A stretch of 64,000 nucleotides of DNA from Pseudomonas fluorescens (GTDB lineage Bacteria; Pseudomonadota; Gammaproteobacteria; Pseudomonadales; Pseudomonadaceae): contig NZ_KZ477989.1 of NCBI RefSeq assembly GCF_002837185.1, positions 193,276-257,275 on the forward strand. The letters are read 5' to 3'. Each line of letters opens with the position of its first letter. Within the stretch, counting starts at the first letter, position 1. Below the pieces are notes generated by a model. That model made no database searches. It worked only from the letters and a program-made list of their open reading frames with translations, and was not told where the DNA came from. A program made the position numbers and the translations under genes. Shown piece after piece: positions 7,820-16,644 of this stretch.

Positions 7820-8968
7820 TCAAAACGCGCTGCGAAAGATCTCCTCGATCTGACGCTGATCCGCGCGCCGCGGGTTGGTCAGGCCACACGCATCCTTCAG
7901 CGCATTGCTCGCCAGCAGCGGAATATCCTGCAACCTGGCGCCGAGCTCACGCAGGCCGGCGGGGATTTCCACATCCTGGGACAACGCGCGAATCGCGACG
8001 ATAGCAGCCTGCGCGCCCTCTTCCGGAGTCACCCCCTTGATATCGGCACCCAACGCACGCGCTACGTCACTCAAGCGCTTGGCGCTGACACTGGCGTTGA
8101 AACTCTGCACGTGGGGCAGCAGCACCGCATTGCACACGCCGTGGGGAAGGTCGTACAGGCCACCGAGCTGGTGCGCCATGGCATGCACGAACCCCAGCGA
8201 CGCGTTGTTGAACGCCATGCCCGCGAGGAACTGCGCATACGCCATGTTCTCCCGCGCGGCCATGTCGCTGCCGTCGCGTACCGCCAGGCGCAGGTTGGCG
8301 CTGATCAATTCGATGGCCTTGATTGCGCACGCGTCGGTGATCGGTGTGGCGGCGGTGGACACGTAGGCTTCGATAGCATGGGTCAAGGCATCCATGCCGG
8401 TGGCGGCGGTGAGGCCCTTGGGCATGGCGACCATCAATGCCGGGTCGTTGACCGACAGCAGCGGCGTGACATTGCGGTCGACGATGGCCATTTTCACGTG
8501 GCGGGTTTCGTCGGTGATGATGCAGAAACGGGTCATCTCGCTGGCCGTGCCGGCGGTGGTGTTGATCGCCACCAGCGGCAGCTGCGGCTTGCTCGATTGG
8601 TCGACCCCCTCATAGTCGCCGATACGCCCGCCGTTGGTGGCGCACAACGCGATGCCCTTGGCGCAGTCATGGGGCGAGCCGCCGCCCAGGGACACCACAA
8701 AATCGCAGGCGCTCTGTTGCAGCAACGCCAGGCCTTTCTCGACGTTTTCCACATTGGGGTTGGGCTTGGCGCCGTCGTAGACCACCGAATCGATGTCCTG
8801 CATCGCCAGTTTCTCGGCGATCATGCTGGCCACACCGGCTTTGCACAGCCCCTGGTCAGTGACGATCAACGCCTTGCGAAAACCGTAATTGCGGATGGCG
8901 ATCATGGCTTCGTCGAGGCAGTCGATGCCCATGATATTGACGGCGGGGATAAAAAACGTGCTGCTCAT
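7820..8968 (-). CDS. yiaY: Iron-containing alcohol dehydrogenase
   Basis: A 382-aa group III alcohol dehydrogenase that oxidises primary alcohols with NAD+. The nucleotide-binding [14 protein letters not shown] lies near residue 95. The two family signatures, including [14 protein letters not shown] and [23 protein letters not shown], supply the metal-binding Asp and His residues. Length is normal, and closest in style to YiaY/AdhB-type enzymes. A TTGAC-N4-ATCAA element lies 57 bases upstream of its start, suggesting ANR-dependent expression at low oxygen. Confidence 0.92.
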   Translation of the reverse strand: MSSTFFIPAVNIMGIDCLDEAMIAIRNYGFRKALIVTDQGLCKAGVASMIAEKLAMQDIDSVVYDGAKPNPNVENVEKGLALLQQSACDFVVSLGGGSPHDCAKGIALCATNGGRIGDYEGVDQSSKPQLPLVAINTTAGTASEMTRFCIITDETRHVKMAIVDRNVTPLLSVNDPALMVAMPKGLTAATGMDALTHAIEAYVSTAATPITDACAIKAIELISANLRLAVRDGSDMAARENMAYAQFLAGMAFNNASLGFVHAMAHQLGGLYDLPHGVCNAVLLPHVQSFNASVSAKRLSDVARALGADIKGVTPEEGAQAAIVAIRALSQDVEIPAGLRELGARLQDIPLLASNALKDACGLTNPRRADQRQIEEIFRSAF

Positions 8969-9024
8969 GGTCGATCCTCAGGGGCTTTATACCCACAGAA
9001 TCCACCGGTACCGCTTGCCGTATC

Positions 9025-9038
9025 TTGACCAGGATCAA
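9025..9038. promoter_or_regulatory. ANR/FNR-type box
   Basis: TTGAC-CAGG-ATCAA differs from the FNR/ANR consensus TTGAT-N4-ATCAA at one position. It lies 57 bases upstream of the Fe-alcohol dehydrogenase start and 54 bases upstream of the divergent DUF4917 start, so it could serve either or both. Confidence 0.6.
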
Positions 9039-9091
9039 TGCCGGCTCGTGATAAAGTCACCGTCCAGCCGATTTCGAGTAGACCCGCCGCA

Positions 9092-10108
9092 ATGAAGGAT
9101 TTCCAGAATATTGACGCCCACCTTGACGACTGGAGCGCACTGCGCGGCGCCATCGACTTCAATGGGATTCTGATCGGCAACGGCGCAAGCCGCACGATTT
9201 GGGAAGACTTTGCCTACGACTCGCTGTTTGAAAACGCTCGCACAGTGGAAGAAAAGCCCCTGGGCCAATCCGAACTCAGCGTATTCGATGCGCTGCAGAC
9301 CCGCAGTTTCGAGCAGGCCCTGGGCGCGCTAAAAACCACCAGCCGCGTCAACAAAGCCCTGGCGGTCAGCTCGGCGGCGCCACGCAATCGCTATTACGCG
9401 ATCAAGGAAGCACTGATCAATACGATCCATACCGTGCATATTCCCTGGCGCCTGGTACAGCCCTCGACCCTGGCGACCATCCACGCGGAACTGGCCCGCT
9501 ACACCACGGTATTTACCAGCAATTACGACCTGCTCAACTACTGGGCAATCCTGCACACGCCGGGTATCGATGACCTGTTTTGCAGCGCCGATTCAAGCTT
9601 CGACCTGCGCGACACCCGCACCGACGCCACACGCATTTTGTACCTGCACGGCGGCCTGCACCTGGTGCGCAACCTCGACGGTACCGCGCGCAAACTGTCG
9701 TCCACCGACAGCACGTTGCTCAGCAGTTTCGCGATCAACAACACAATCAAGACGCTGGACGATGTGCCGCTGTTCGTCAGCGAAGGCAAGGTGCAAGACA
9801 AGCTCAAGACCATTCGCAGTTCGGATTATCTGTCGTTCTGTTATGAACAATTGCTCACCCACGAGGGCGCGCTGTGCATCTTCGGCCATGACCTGGGGCC
9901 GCAGGATAAACACCTGGTGGATGCGATCCGCCAGGCCGACATCACCACCCTGGCCATTTCGGTCTCGGGGCGCAGCGAAGGGTTCATTCGCCAGCAGAAG
10001 CAGCGGTATTCGCAGCTGTTCGAAGGTACTGGAGCGCAGCTGAAATTCTTTGCAGCGCGCACCCATCCGCTGGGTAACCCGGCGCTGTCGGTGCCGGTCG
10101 AACACTGA
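9092..10108 (+). CDS. DUF4917 family SIR2-like protein
   Basis: A 338-aa soluble protein. It opens with a nucleotide-fold-like ILIGNGASRTIW, followed by VFTSNYDLLNYWAI and then ILYLHGGLHL. This order (GNGAS, T-N-Y-D, H-G) is shared with SIR2-like NAD-binding domains, and the whole matches DUF4917. A C-terminal LCIFGHDLGPQDKHLVDAI completes the pattern. I infer NAD(H) or nucleotide handling; no activity is established for the family. The ATG at 9092 starts at MKDFQNIDAH. No toxin or effector partner is adjacent, so a defence role is possible but unsupported by context. Confidence 0.75.
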   Translation: MKDFQNIDAHLDDWSALRGAIDFNGILIGNGASRTIWEDFAYDSLFENARTVEEKPLGQSELSVFDALQTRSFEQALGALKTTSRVNKALAVSSAAPRNRYYAIKEALINTIHTVHIPWRLVQPSTLATIHAELARYTTVFTSNYDLLNYWAILHTPGIDDLFCSADSSFDLRDTRTDATRILYLHGGLHLVRNLDGTARKLSSTDSTLLSSFAINNTIKTLDDVPLFVSEGKVQDKLKTIRSSDYLSFCYEQLLTHEGALCIFGHDLGPQDKHLVDAIRQADITTLAISVSGRSEGFIRQQKQRYSQLFEGTGAQLKFFAARTHPLGNPALSVPVEH

Positions 10109-10131
10109 TCCAGTGAACCAAGAAGATCAAA

Positions 10132-10221
10132 TGTGGGAGGGGGCTTGCTCCCGATAGCGGTGCATCAGTCAACACATTCATTGCCTGACACACCGCCATC
10201 GGGGGCAAGCCCCCTCCTACA
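10132..10221. repeat. REPIN (two inverted REPs)
   Basis: TGTGGGAGGGGGCTTGCTCCCGAT and its near-complement flank a spacer with an inner inverted pair, GCATCAGTC / GACACACC. Confidence 0.9.
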
Positions 10222-10255
10222 TTTGAGGTGAGTGCAGCCTTTAAATAGAGACAAA

Positions 10256-10270
10256 TGACAATAATTCTCG
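10256..10270 (+). promoter_or_regulatory. Probable Fur box upstream of ECF sigma gene
   Basis: TGACAATAATTCTCG matches the 7-1-7 Fur half-site pattern TGATAAT-N-ATTATCA at 11 of 14 paired positions. It lies 50 bases before the sigma-factor start, as expected for iron-repressed expression. Confidence 0.6.
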
Positions 10271-10319
10271 ATATCATTCACGACCTTTTCCAAGCCGTGC
10301 TGCGTCAAGAAGGATATCC

Positions 10320-10859
10320 ATGTCTCGTCCCAAGCCCGACCCATTGTCGGCCGATGCCTGTCGCGGATTCTATGCAGATATCCTGCATTTCCTGCGCAAA
10401 CGCACGGACAACGCCAGTGACGCGGCGGACATGACCCAGGATGTGTTTACCCAATGGCTGGACTACCGCGACCGGGCCAAGGTCGAGCAGCCACGGGCGT
10501 TTTTGTTCCAGATGGCGCGCAACCTGCTGCGCGATCACTGGCGTAAACAGCAGGTACGCCGCAGTGTCCACCCCGATCCGGCCGACGCCCCCACTGAAGC
10601 CGTCACCGATGAGCAAAACGAGCCCATGGCCGCAGCGCTGCGCATCCAGCGCCTGGAACAACTGAAAGAAGTCCTCGCCGAACTCTCGCCCCGTCGGCGA
10701 GAAGCCCTTATGCTGCATCGCTTCGAAGGCTTGAGCCAGGCACAGATCGCCGCACGCATGGGCATTTCAACGAGCATGGTGGAAAAGCACATCGCCTTCG
10801 CCCTGCTGCACTGCAAGCGACGTCTTCAACCTGGACCCGGCACGGAGCAGCCACAATGA
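10320..10859 (+). CDS. ECF sigma factor, FecI-like
   Basis: A 179-aa extracytoplasmic-function sigma factor. Region 2 is visible in FYADILHFLRKRTDNASDAADMTQDVF with the -10 recognition helix, and region 4 in LSPRRREALMLHRFEGLSQAQIAARMGISTSMVEKHI with the -35 helix-turn-helix. Iron-starvation sigma factors of this class direct transcription of an adjacent TonB receptor when the receptor signals through FecR. The start has AAGGAT upstream. Its stop overlaps the fecR-like start (ATGA), indicating one transcript, and a Fur box precedes it. Gene order resembles hxuI-hxuR-hxuA of P. aeruginosa. Confidence 0.9.
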   Translation: MSRPKPDPLSADACRGFYADILHFLRKRTDNASDAADMTQDVFTQWLDYRDRAKVEQPRAFLFQMARNLLRDHWRKQQVRRSVHPDPADAPTEAVTDEQNEPMAAALRIQRLEQLKEVLAELSPRRREALMLHRFEGLSQAQIAARMGISTSMVEKHIAFALLHCKRRLQPGPGTEQPQ

Positions 10860-11821
10860 ACCGCCTGAGCGACCTCGACGCGCCGGACATCGAAGCGAGC
10901 GAGGCCATCGATGCCCAAGCCGCCAATTGGTTTGCGCGCAACCGCAACGACGCGGACCGTGTCGACCGCAAGGCCTTCGCCGCCTGGCAGGCCAACCCGG
11001 CCCATGCGCGCGCCTATGCCGAATTCGAGCAATTGTGGACTGACCTCGCCCAGTTGCAGCCATTGAACAAACCGGTGGCGCTGCCCAGGCGCAAACCTGT
11101 ATGGCGCCCCGCGCTGGCGGTGGCGGCCGCCTTGCTCTGCGCCGTTCTTGCGCCTCATCTCGGTGCGCCACGTGCGCTGTATCACGCCCAGGTTGCCGGT
11201 CATGCCAAGGGCATGCGTACCCTGCACCTGCCCGATGGCAGCACCTTGTATGTGAACGCCAACACCCGCATTCGCGTGGATTTCACCGCGCACCAGCGCA
11301 TCCTTCACCTGGACAAAGGCCAGCTGTACATCGAAGTGGCCGCCGACCAGGACCGCCCGCTGTACGTACAAGCCGGCGAGGCGAATGTGCGGGTGGTGGG
11401 CACCGGTTTCGATGTGCGCCGCAGCGAACAGCAACTGGTGGTCAGCGTGGCCCATGGCCAAGTGGCCTTCGAACCGGATCGAAAACACCCCGCCGCGTTG
11501 CTCCAGGCCAGGCAACGCGCCAGTTACCAGTACGCCAAGGGCACGTTGCACCAGCAAACCCTGAACGCCGAAGACGTCGCCGACTGGCGCAGTGGGCACT
11601 TGGCGTTTCGTAATCGCGAGCTGGCCAGCCTGATCGACGAGCTGAGCCTGTACCGTCCCCAGGCGCCTTTGCAGGTCAGCAAGGCCGTGGCGCGCCTCAA
11701 GGTGTCGGGCAACCTGGATGTGAATGACCCGGACGCGCTGCTCAACGCCCTGCCCGCCCTGTTGCCGGTAAAAACCGTGACCGGCGCCGACGGCATTATG
11801 AGGATCGAATCGAGCCAATAA
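10856..11821 (+). CDS. FecR-type anti-sigma regulator
   Basis: A 321-aa inner-membrane signal relay. The N-terminal cytoplasmic domain has the conserved DUF4880 pattern (AIDAQAANWFARNRN, FAAWQANPAHARAYAEFEQLW), which binds the sigma factor. A single transmembrane helix near residues 83-100 (ALAVAAALLCAVLAPHL) follows. The periplasmic FecR domain (LPDGSTLYVNANTRIRVDF, LDKGQLYIEVAAD) and a C-terminal STN-like segment contact the receptor. It overlaps the sigma gene by 4 bases. The TrpTrp-type N-terminal motif is reduced to a single W. It probably works with the receptor encoded 118 bases downstream. Confidence 0.9.
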   Translation: MNRLSDLDAPDIEASEAIDAQAANWFARNRNDADRVDRKAFAAWQANPAHARAYAEFEQLWTDLAQLQPLNKPVALPRRKPVWRPALAVAAALLCAVLAPHLGAPRALYHAQVAGHAKGMRTLHLPDGSTLYVNANTRIRVDFTAHQRILHLDKGQLYIEVAADQDRPLYVQAGEANVRVVGTGFDVRRSEQQLVVSVAHGQVAFEPDRKHPAALLQARQRASYQYAKGTLHQQTLNAEDVADWRSGHLAFRNRELASLIDELSLYRPQAPLQVSKAVARLKVSGNLDVNDPDALLNALPALLPVKTVTGADGIMRIESSQ

Positions 11822-11822
11822 G

Positions 11823-11865
11823 CCACACATGAGAATATTTTGCATTCGCATGTGTGGATTTTTTT
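11823..11865 (+). terminator. Hairpin with T-run between fecR-like gene and receptor
   Basis: CCACACATG / CATGTGTGG encloses a 17-base AT-rich loop and is followed by seven T residues. The loop (GAGAATATTTTGCATTC) also looks Fur-box-like, so this element may combine attenuation with iron control of the receptor gene. Confidence 0.6.
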
Positions 11866-11939
11866 GCCTGCCCCGTCTTCCTCCCGTCTGCGTTTGATGC
11901 GCACACCTTTTTGGCTATTTAGCCGCACCGGGGGATCTC

Positions 11940-14498
11940 ATGTTTCGCGCGCCTTGCCCTGCTTCGCACCTGTTTCTTCGACCGACCCTGCTTGCCACCT
12001 GCCTGGCGTTCAGCGTCAGCGCCCAGGCCGAGTCATTCACGCTGCAACTGCCGGCCCAGCCGTTGGCGACCTCCCTGAGCCAGGTGGCCCGGCAGGCGAA
12101 AATCCAGCTGCTGTTCGATGAGGCGTTGCTCAAGCAGATACAGGCGCCGGCCCTCAAGGGGGAGTACAGCGCAGAAGACGCGATTCGCAGCCTGCTCAAG
12201 GGCGCTGAATTGACCCTGATCAAGGTCGGCACGACCTATGTGGTGCGCGCCGATGCAGCCAGGACCACGCAAGGCCGCGCAATCCAGCTCGATACCTTGA
12301 GCGTGATCGGCACCGGCAACGAAGTGGACTCCAGTACCGTCAACCGCTCCACCCTGACCCAGGCCGACATTGACCGCTACCAGTCCAATAACATCCCCAG
12401 CCTGTTGCAGACCCTGCCCGGCGTGAGCCAGGGCGGCTCGCTCAAACCCGGCGGCCAAACCATCAACATCCGTGGCTTCGGCGATGCCGAAGACGTGCCG
12501 ATGACCGTGGATGGCGCGACCAAGAGTGGTTTCGAGCGCTACCAGCAGGGCACGGTATTTATCGAGCCCGAGCTGATCAAGAGCATTGAAGTAGAGAAAG
12601 GCCCGAACTCGCCGTTTACCGGCAACGGCGGCTTCGGCGGTACGGTCAACATGACCACCAAGGATGCCCCGGACCTGCTCAAGGACGGTCGCAACAGCGG
12701 CGCAATGCTCAAATACGGTTACTCGAGCAACGACCATGAGCAGGTCTACAGCAGTGCCGTGTATGGCCGCACCGACGATGGCCGTTTCGATGCCCTGGCC
12801 TACCTGACCCAGCGCGACGGCGGCGACATGAAGGTCGCCGCCAAGTTGCCCAACGAGAACAACCAGTACCCGATCAACCCTCAGCGCCTGCCTAACAGCG
12901 CCCAGGATGTGGACGGCAAGCTGTTCAAGGTCAATGCGTACTTCACCGAGGAGCACAGTGTCGGCCTGTCCTACTCGCGCGCCCACAGCAACCGCTGGAC
13001 GCCCTTTTCCGCCGCCAGCTACCCAACACCGCCGACCCAGGCCAACATCGACCGCTACGGTTATGAAGGTGCTCTCAAGCGCTTTCTGGCGCACCGCGAT
13101 ACCGTCGACACCACCTGGTCGGGCAAGTACCACTACCAGCCACTGGACAACCCGCTGGTGGACGTGACCGTCAAGTACTCCCAGTCCAACACCGAACAGA
13201 CCGACGAGCGTGATGCCACTGCGTTTTTCCAGTTGGCCACCGGCGGGCGCAAGATGGACACCGCCTACACCGACAAGCATCTGGATATCCGCAATGTCAG
13301 CCTGTTCGACACCGGCCCCCTGCAGCATGCGCTGACAGTCGGCGGGCAGGTGCGCAAACACGTGCGCGACACCGAAATGTGGATGCCCGGCAGCACCTAC
13401 AATACGCCGCGCTATAACTATGGCCATTTTCAGCCGGGGTTCATGCCCCACGGCAAGGTCGACACCCACAGCTTCTTCATCCAGGACGCGGTGACCCTGG
13501 GCGATCTGACCATCACCCCGTCGCTGCGCTACGACCATGTGCGCAACCGTGGCGAAGGCAATGATGCGCCGTACTACAACAACCCTGACCCTGCGATCGG
13601 CCACGACTACAGCGACCGCACCTACACCGGCTGGTCGCCGCGTCTGGCGCTGTTCTGGACCGTTACGCCAAACGTCGGCCTGTTCGCCAACTGGAGCCAG
13701 ACCTGGCGTGCGCCGGTGATCGACGAGCAATATGAAGTGCAGGGCCTGGGCAGCCGTACCGCCACCAGCGTGGACCTGGACCCGGAGCGCATCACCTCGA
13801 TTACCCTGGGCAACATCACCCACTTCGACAACCTCGTCGCCCAGGATGACAACCTGCAATTGCGCACCACCGTGTTCCACAACAAGGTCGAAGACGAAAT
13901 CTTCAAGGCCACCGGCGTGGGCTGCCAGAACCAGGCCGTCAACGGCGGCACCATTGGTTCCGCCTGCCCACCGGGGGCGATGTCCAATTACCGCAATATC
14001 GGCGGCCTGACCATCAAGGGCATTGAAGTGGAGTCGATCTACAACTCCACCTACGTGTTCGGCTCGGTGTCATTCGCCTATGCCAAAGGCCAGCACGAAG
14101 GCGCCTACACCAACCCCTGGGGCCCGGACGTGGCAGCGCGGGATATCCCGCCGACCAAATGGGTGCTGGTGCTGGGCACCCACATTCCGGCCTGGGATGC
14201 CCAGGTAGGCTGGATGGGCCAGTTCATCGGCGCCACCGACCGCCTGCCCAGCGACAAATATTCCGGCGGCCCGGGCTCCGGGGTCGGCGACCTGTTCTAC
14301 GACCAGTACGGCAACAAGCGCTACAACACTCAGGGCCTGTTCGCCAAATGGACACCGCAGCAGGCGTATCTGAAAGGCACCGAGGTGAACTTCACCGTGG
14401 ACAACCTGTTCAACGAAAACTTCCGCCCGGCGTTGAGCGGCGACCGCGCCTATACCAAGGGCCGCGACGCGAAGATCAGCGTGACGCGGTTCTTCTGA
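11940..14498 (+). CDS. TonB-dependent receptor with signalling domain (haem type)
   Basis: An 852-aa outer-membrane receptor. After a signal peptide ending SAQA, an STN signalling domain (about residues 35-105, LQLPAQPLATSLSQVARQAKIQLL) is present, as in FecA-type transducers. Then comes the plug (NIRGFGDAEDVPMTVDGA, IEPELIKSIEVEKGP) and a 22-strand barrel ending in the Omp-insertion residue Phe. The plug pattern and length resemble haemoglobin/haem receptors such as HxuA and HasR. No hasA haemophore gene follows, which favours an Hxu-like haem-sensing system. Ligand identity is inferred only. The upstream sigma/FecR pair presumably controls it. Confidence 0.88.
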   Translation: MFRAPCPASHLFLRPTLLATCLAFSVSAQAESFTLQLPAQPLATSLSQVARQAKIQLLFDEALLKQIQAPALKGEYSAEDAIRSLLKGAELTLIKVGTTYVVRADAARTTQGRAIQLDTLSVIGTGNEVDSSTVNRSTLTQADIDRYQSNNIPSLLQTLPGVSQGGSLKPGGQTINIRGFGDAEDVPMTVDGATKSGFERYQQGTVFIEPELIKSIEVEKGPNSPFTGNGGFGGTVNMTTKDAPDLLKDGRNSGAMLKYGYSSNDHEQVYSSAVYGRTDDGRFDALAYLTQRDGGDMKVAAKLPNENNQYPINPQRLPNSAQDVDGKLFKVNAYFTEEHSVGLSYSRAHSNRWTPFSAASYPTPPTQANIDRYGYEGALKRFLAHRDTVDTTWSGKYHYQPLDNPLVDVTVKYSQSNTEQTDERDATAFFQLATGGRKMDTAYTDKHLDIRNVSLFDTGPLQHALTVGGQVRKHVRDTEMWMPGSTYNTPRYNYGHFQPGFMPHGKVDTHSFFIQDAVTLGDLTITPSLRYDHVRNRGEGNDAPYYNNPDPAIGHDYSDRTYTGWSPRLALFWTVTPNVGLFANWSQTWRAPVIDEQYEVQGLGSRTATSVDLDPERITSITLGNITHFDNLVAQDDNLQLRTTVFHNKVEDEIFKATGVGCQNQAVNGGTIGSACPPGAMSNYRNIGGLTIKGIEVESIYNSTYVFGSVSFAYAKGQHEGAYTNPWGPDVAARDIPPTKWVLVLGTHIPAWDAQVGWMGQFIGATDRLPSDKYSGGPGSGVGDLFYDQYGNKRYNTQGLFAKWTPQQAYLKGTEVNFTVDNLFNENFRPALSGDRAYTKGRDAKISVTRFF

Positions 14499-14517
14499 TG
14501 GCTACACCGAGTCTGAA

Positions 14518-14544
14518 TGTGGGAGAGGGCTTGCCCCCTCCCAC
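14518..14544. repeat. Compact REP hairpin
   Basis: GTGGGAGAGGG-CTTG-CCCCCTCCCAC lies between the convergent receptor and methyltransferase genes and could terminate both. Confidence 0.8.
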
Positions 14545-14557
14545 CTGGGCCCCGCGC

Positions 14558-15775
14558 CTAGTTCAAGAAACCATCGGCGCGCAGCAGGGTTTCCAGGCAA
14601 TGTTCGGTGATGTGGTAGAACGCCTTGAGCTCCTGGATCTTTGCCAGCAACTGCGTATTTTCCAAAGGCTCGGCACGCTTGATCGCCAGGATCATCTTGT
14701 TCTTGTTGGTGTGCTCCAGCGAGATGAACTCGAACACTTTGGTCTCATACCCGCAGGCTTCGAGAAACAAGGCGCGCAAGCTGTCGGTGACCATTTCCGC
14801 CTGTTGGCCCAGGTGCAGGCCGTACTGCAGCATCGGCTTGAGCAGCGCCGGGCTCTGGATCTGCAGGCGAATCTGTTTGTGGCAGCACGGCGAACACATG
14901 ATGATCGACGCGCCGGAACGGATGCCGGTGTGAATCGCATAATCGGTGGCGATATCGCAGGCATGCAGGGCGATCATCACGTCCAGCTGGCTCGGCGCGA
15001 CGCTGCGCACATCGCCGCACTTGAACACCAGCCCCGGGTGTTCCAGGCGCGCAGCCGCTTCGTTGCACAGGGTGACCATGTCCTGGCGCAGCTCGACACC
15101 GGTCACTTCGCCTTCGGCCTTGAGCGTGTTGCGCAGGTAGTCGTGAATCGCAAACGTGAGGTAGCCCTTGCCTGAGCCGAAATCGGCAACGCGCACCGGT
15201 TGGTCGAGCTGCAACGGCGACGACGTCAGCGCATGGCTGAACACTTCGATGAACTTGTTGATCTGCTTCCACTTGCGCGACATCGACGGGATCAGCGCCT
15301 GCTTGGCGTCGGTCACGCCAAGGTCGGCGAGGAACGGTCGGCTCAGGTCGAGGAAGCGATTTTTCTCGCGGTTATGCTCGGCCGATGGCGCCTCACGCAA
15401 TTGCTGCGGCTTGCTTTTGAACAGCGAGCTTTTGTTCTTCTTGCTGTATTCGAGCTGGGCTTCATCAGTCAGCGACAACAGGTGCGCGTTCTTGAACGAG
15501 GTTGGCAGCAGCTCGGCAATCGCCGCTACGCCGTCGGCCAGCGCCAGGTTTTTGGTGATGTCGCGGGTCTTGTAGCGGTAGACGAAGGACAGGCACGGCT
15601 GTTCCTTTACAGTGACCGGCTTGATGATCAGCCGCTGCAGTTCGGCTTCATCACCGACGTATTTGGCCAGCACCAGCTTGATGAAGGCGTTCTGCGCCAG
15701 GCTCGCGTTCAGCAGGTCGATGAACTGGGCATGATGATCCGGCGCAGGGCTGGCGGGTTGAGCGGTGACGGACAT
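14558..15775 (-). CDS. Class I SAM-dependent methyltransferase
   Basis: A 405-aa protein. The SAM-binding motif I is VRVADFGSGKGYLTFAIHDYL near residue 200, with an acidic motif II (GVELRQDMV) and DVMIALHACDIATDYAI downstream. A Cys pair in MCSPCCHKQIR follows. This combination (GSGKGYLTFA...HACD...PCCHK) is that of the Methyltransf_32 / METTL25-like group, some of which act on RNA or ribosomal proteins; the substrate here is unknown. I chose the ATG at 15775 because the upstream residues are not conserved-looking. Monocistronic. Confidence 0.85.
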   Translation of the reverse strand: MSVTAQPASPAPDHHAQFIDLLNASLAQNAFIKLVLAKYVGDEAELQRLIIKPVTVKEQPCLSFVYRYKTRDITKNLALADGVAAIAELLPTSFKNAHLLSLTDEAQLEYSKKNKSSLFKSKPQQLREAPSAEHNREKNRFLDLSRPFLADLGVTDAKQALIPSMSRKWKQINKFIEVFSHALTSSPLQLDQPVRVADFGSGKGYLTFAIHDYLRNTLKAEGEVTGVELRQDMVTLCNEAAARLEHPGLVFKCGDVRSVAPSQLDVMIALHACDIATDYAIHTGIRSGASIIMCSPCCHKQIRLQIQSPALLKPMLQYGLHLGQQAEMVTDSLRALFLEACGYETKVFEFISLEHTNKNKMILAIKRAEPLENTQLLAKIQELKAFYHITEHCLETLLRADGFLN

Positions 15776-15885
15776 GAACAAAAACGCCTCGGGCAAAGAA
15801 TGCCGGGCATTTTAGGGGGGATAACCCGCGACGGCACGGAGTTATTTGACCAGTGGTCAGTTGCAGCAGCCAAGGTAGATCCAAC

Positions 15886-15974
15886 TGTGGGAGGGGGCTT
15901 GCCCCCGATAGCAGTGGATCAGTCAGTATATTTGTCACTGACAGACTGCAATCGGGGGCAAGCCCCCTCCCACA
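15886..15974. repeat. REPIN (two inverted REPs)
   Basis: Outer arms TGTGGGAGGGGGCTTGCCCCCGAT and the exact reverse complement surround a 40-base spacer containing CAGTCAGT and ACTGACAG. Confidence 0.9.
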
Positions 15975-15995
15975 TTTGCAACTGTGTTGCCCTGG

Positions 15996-16613
15996 TTATT
16001 CGAGTATGACCAGGCGATTGGGCAGCTCGTTGCGCGTCTGCGTCACCGGCACATGCACCTTGAGCAATTCACCACAGGCCTCGATGCAGGCAATGAACCC
16101 GGCCAGTGTTTGCCCCTGTTTCACCTGCTGGGTGAACGCCCTGACGATGCCATCCCAGTTGCTGTCGTCCAACCGCGTGGAGATGCCGTCATCCACCAGG
16201 ATTTCCACATAGCGCTCCGCCTCGCTGACAAAAATCAGCACTCCGGTGCTGCCCAGCGTGTGATGCAGGTTCTGCTCGAGGAACTGGCGGCGCGCCAGGT
16301 TCGAGGCGCGCCAATGGCGTACGGAGCGCGGGATCAAACGGGTAGTGACCTTGGGCAAACGAAACACCAGGCACAACGCAATGAAGGTCGCCCACTGCGC
16401 CAGCAACAAGGTGTACATGGTCAGGTAGCCCGACAAGTAATGCACCACGCCAGGCACCACCAACGCAATCAGGCTGGCCCACAGCAACGGGATGTAGGCG
16501 TAGTCGTCGGCCCGCGCCGCCAGCACGGTGACCAGTTCGGCGTCAGTCTGTTGCTCGACCCGGGCGATCGCCTCGGCCACTTGGCGCTGCTCGTGTTCAG
16601 TCAGTAATGCCAT
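15996..16613 (-). CDS. TPM domain membrane protein
   Basis: A 205-aa protein starting MALLTEHEQRQVAEAIARVEQQTDAELV, the beginning of a TPM (PF04536) domain. Two transmembrane helices (about 45-62 and 67-85) interrupt it, and the rest of the domain follows (GVLIFVSEAERYVEILVDDGI). It is the second TPM gene of a lemA-TPM-TPM operon, 31 bases after the secreted one. TPM proteins are linked to photosystem II repair in plants; in bacteria the role is unknown, though TPM and LemA genes regularly co-occur. An N-terminal extension would be translated from GC-rich overlap and is rejected. Confidence 0.82.
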   Translation of the reverse strand: MALLTEHEQRQVAEAIARVEQQTDAELVTVLAARADDYAYIPLLWASLIALVVPGVVHYLSGYLTMYTLLLAQWATFIALCLVFRLPKVTTRLIPRSVRHWRASNLARRQFLEQNLHHTLGSTGVLIFVSEAERYVEILVDDGISTRLDDSNWDGIVRAFTQQVKQGQTLAGFIACIEACGELLKVHVPVTQTRNELPNRLVILE

Positions 16614-16644
16614 GGTTGTAGATGCTCTATTTTCGTTATTGTCA

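Noticed and set aside
12033..13880. 615-codon minus-strand frame opposite the TonB receptor
   Set aside because: No start signals or recognisable domain; the receptor on the plus strand is intact.
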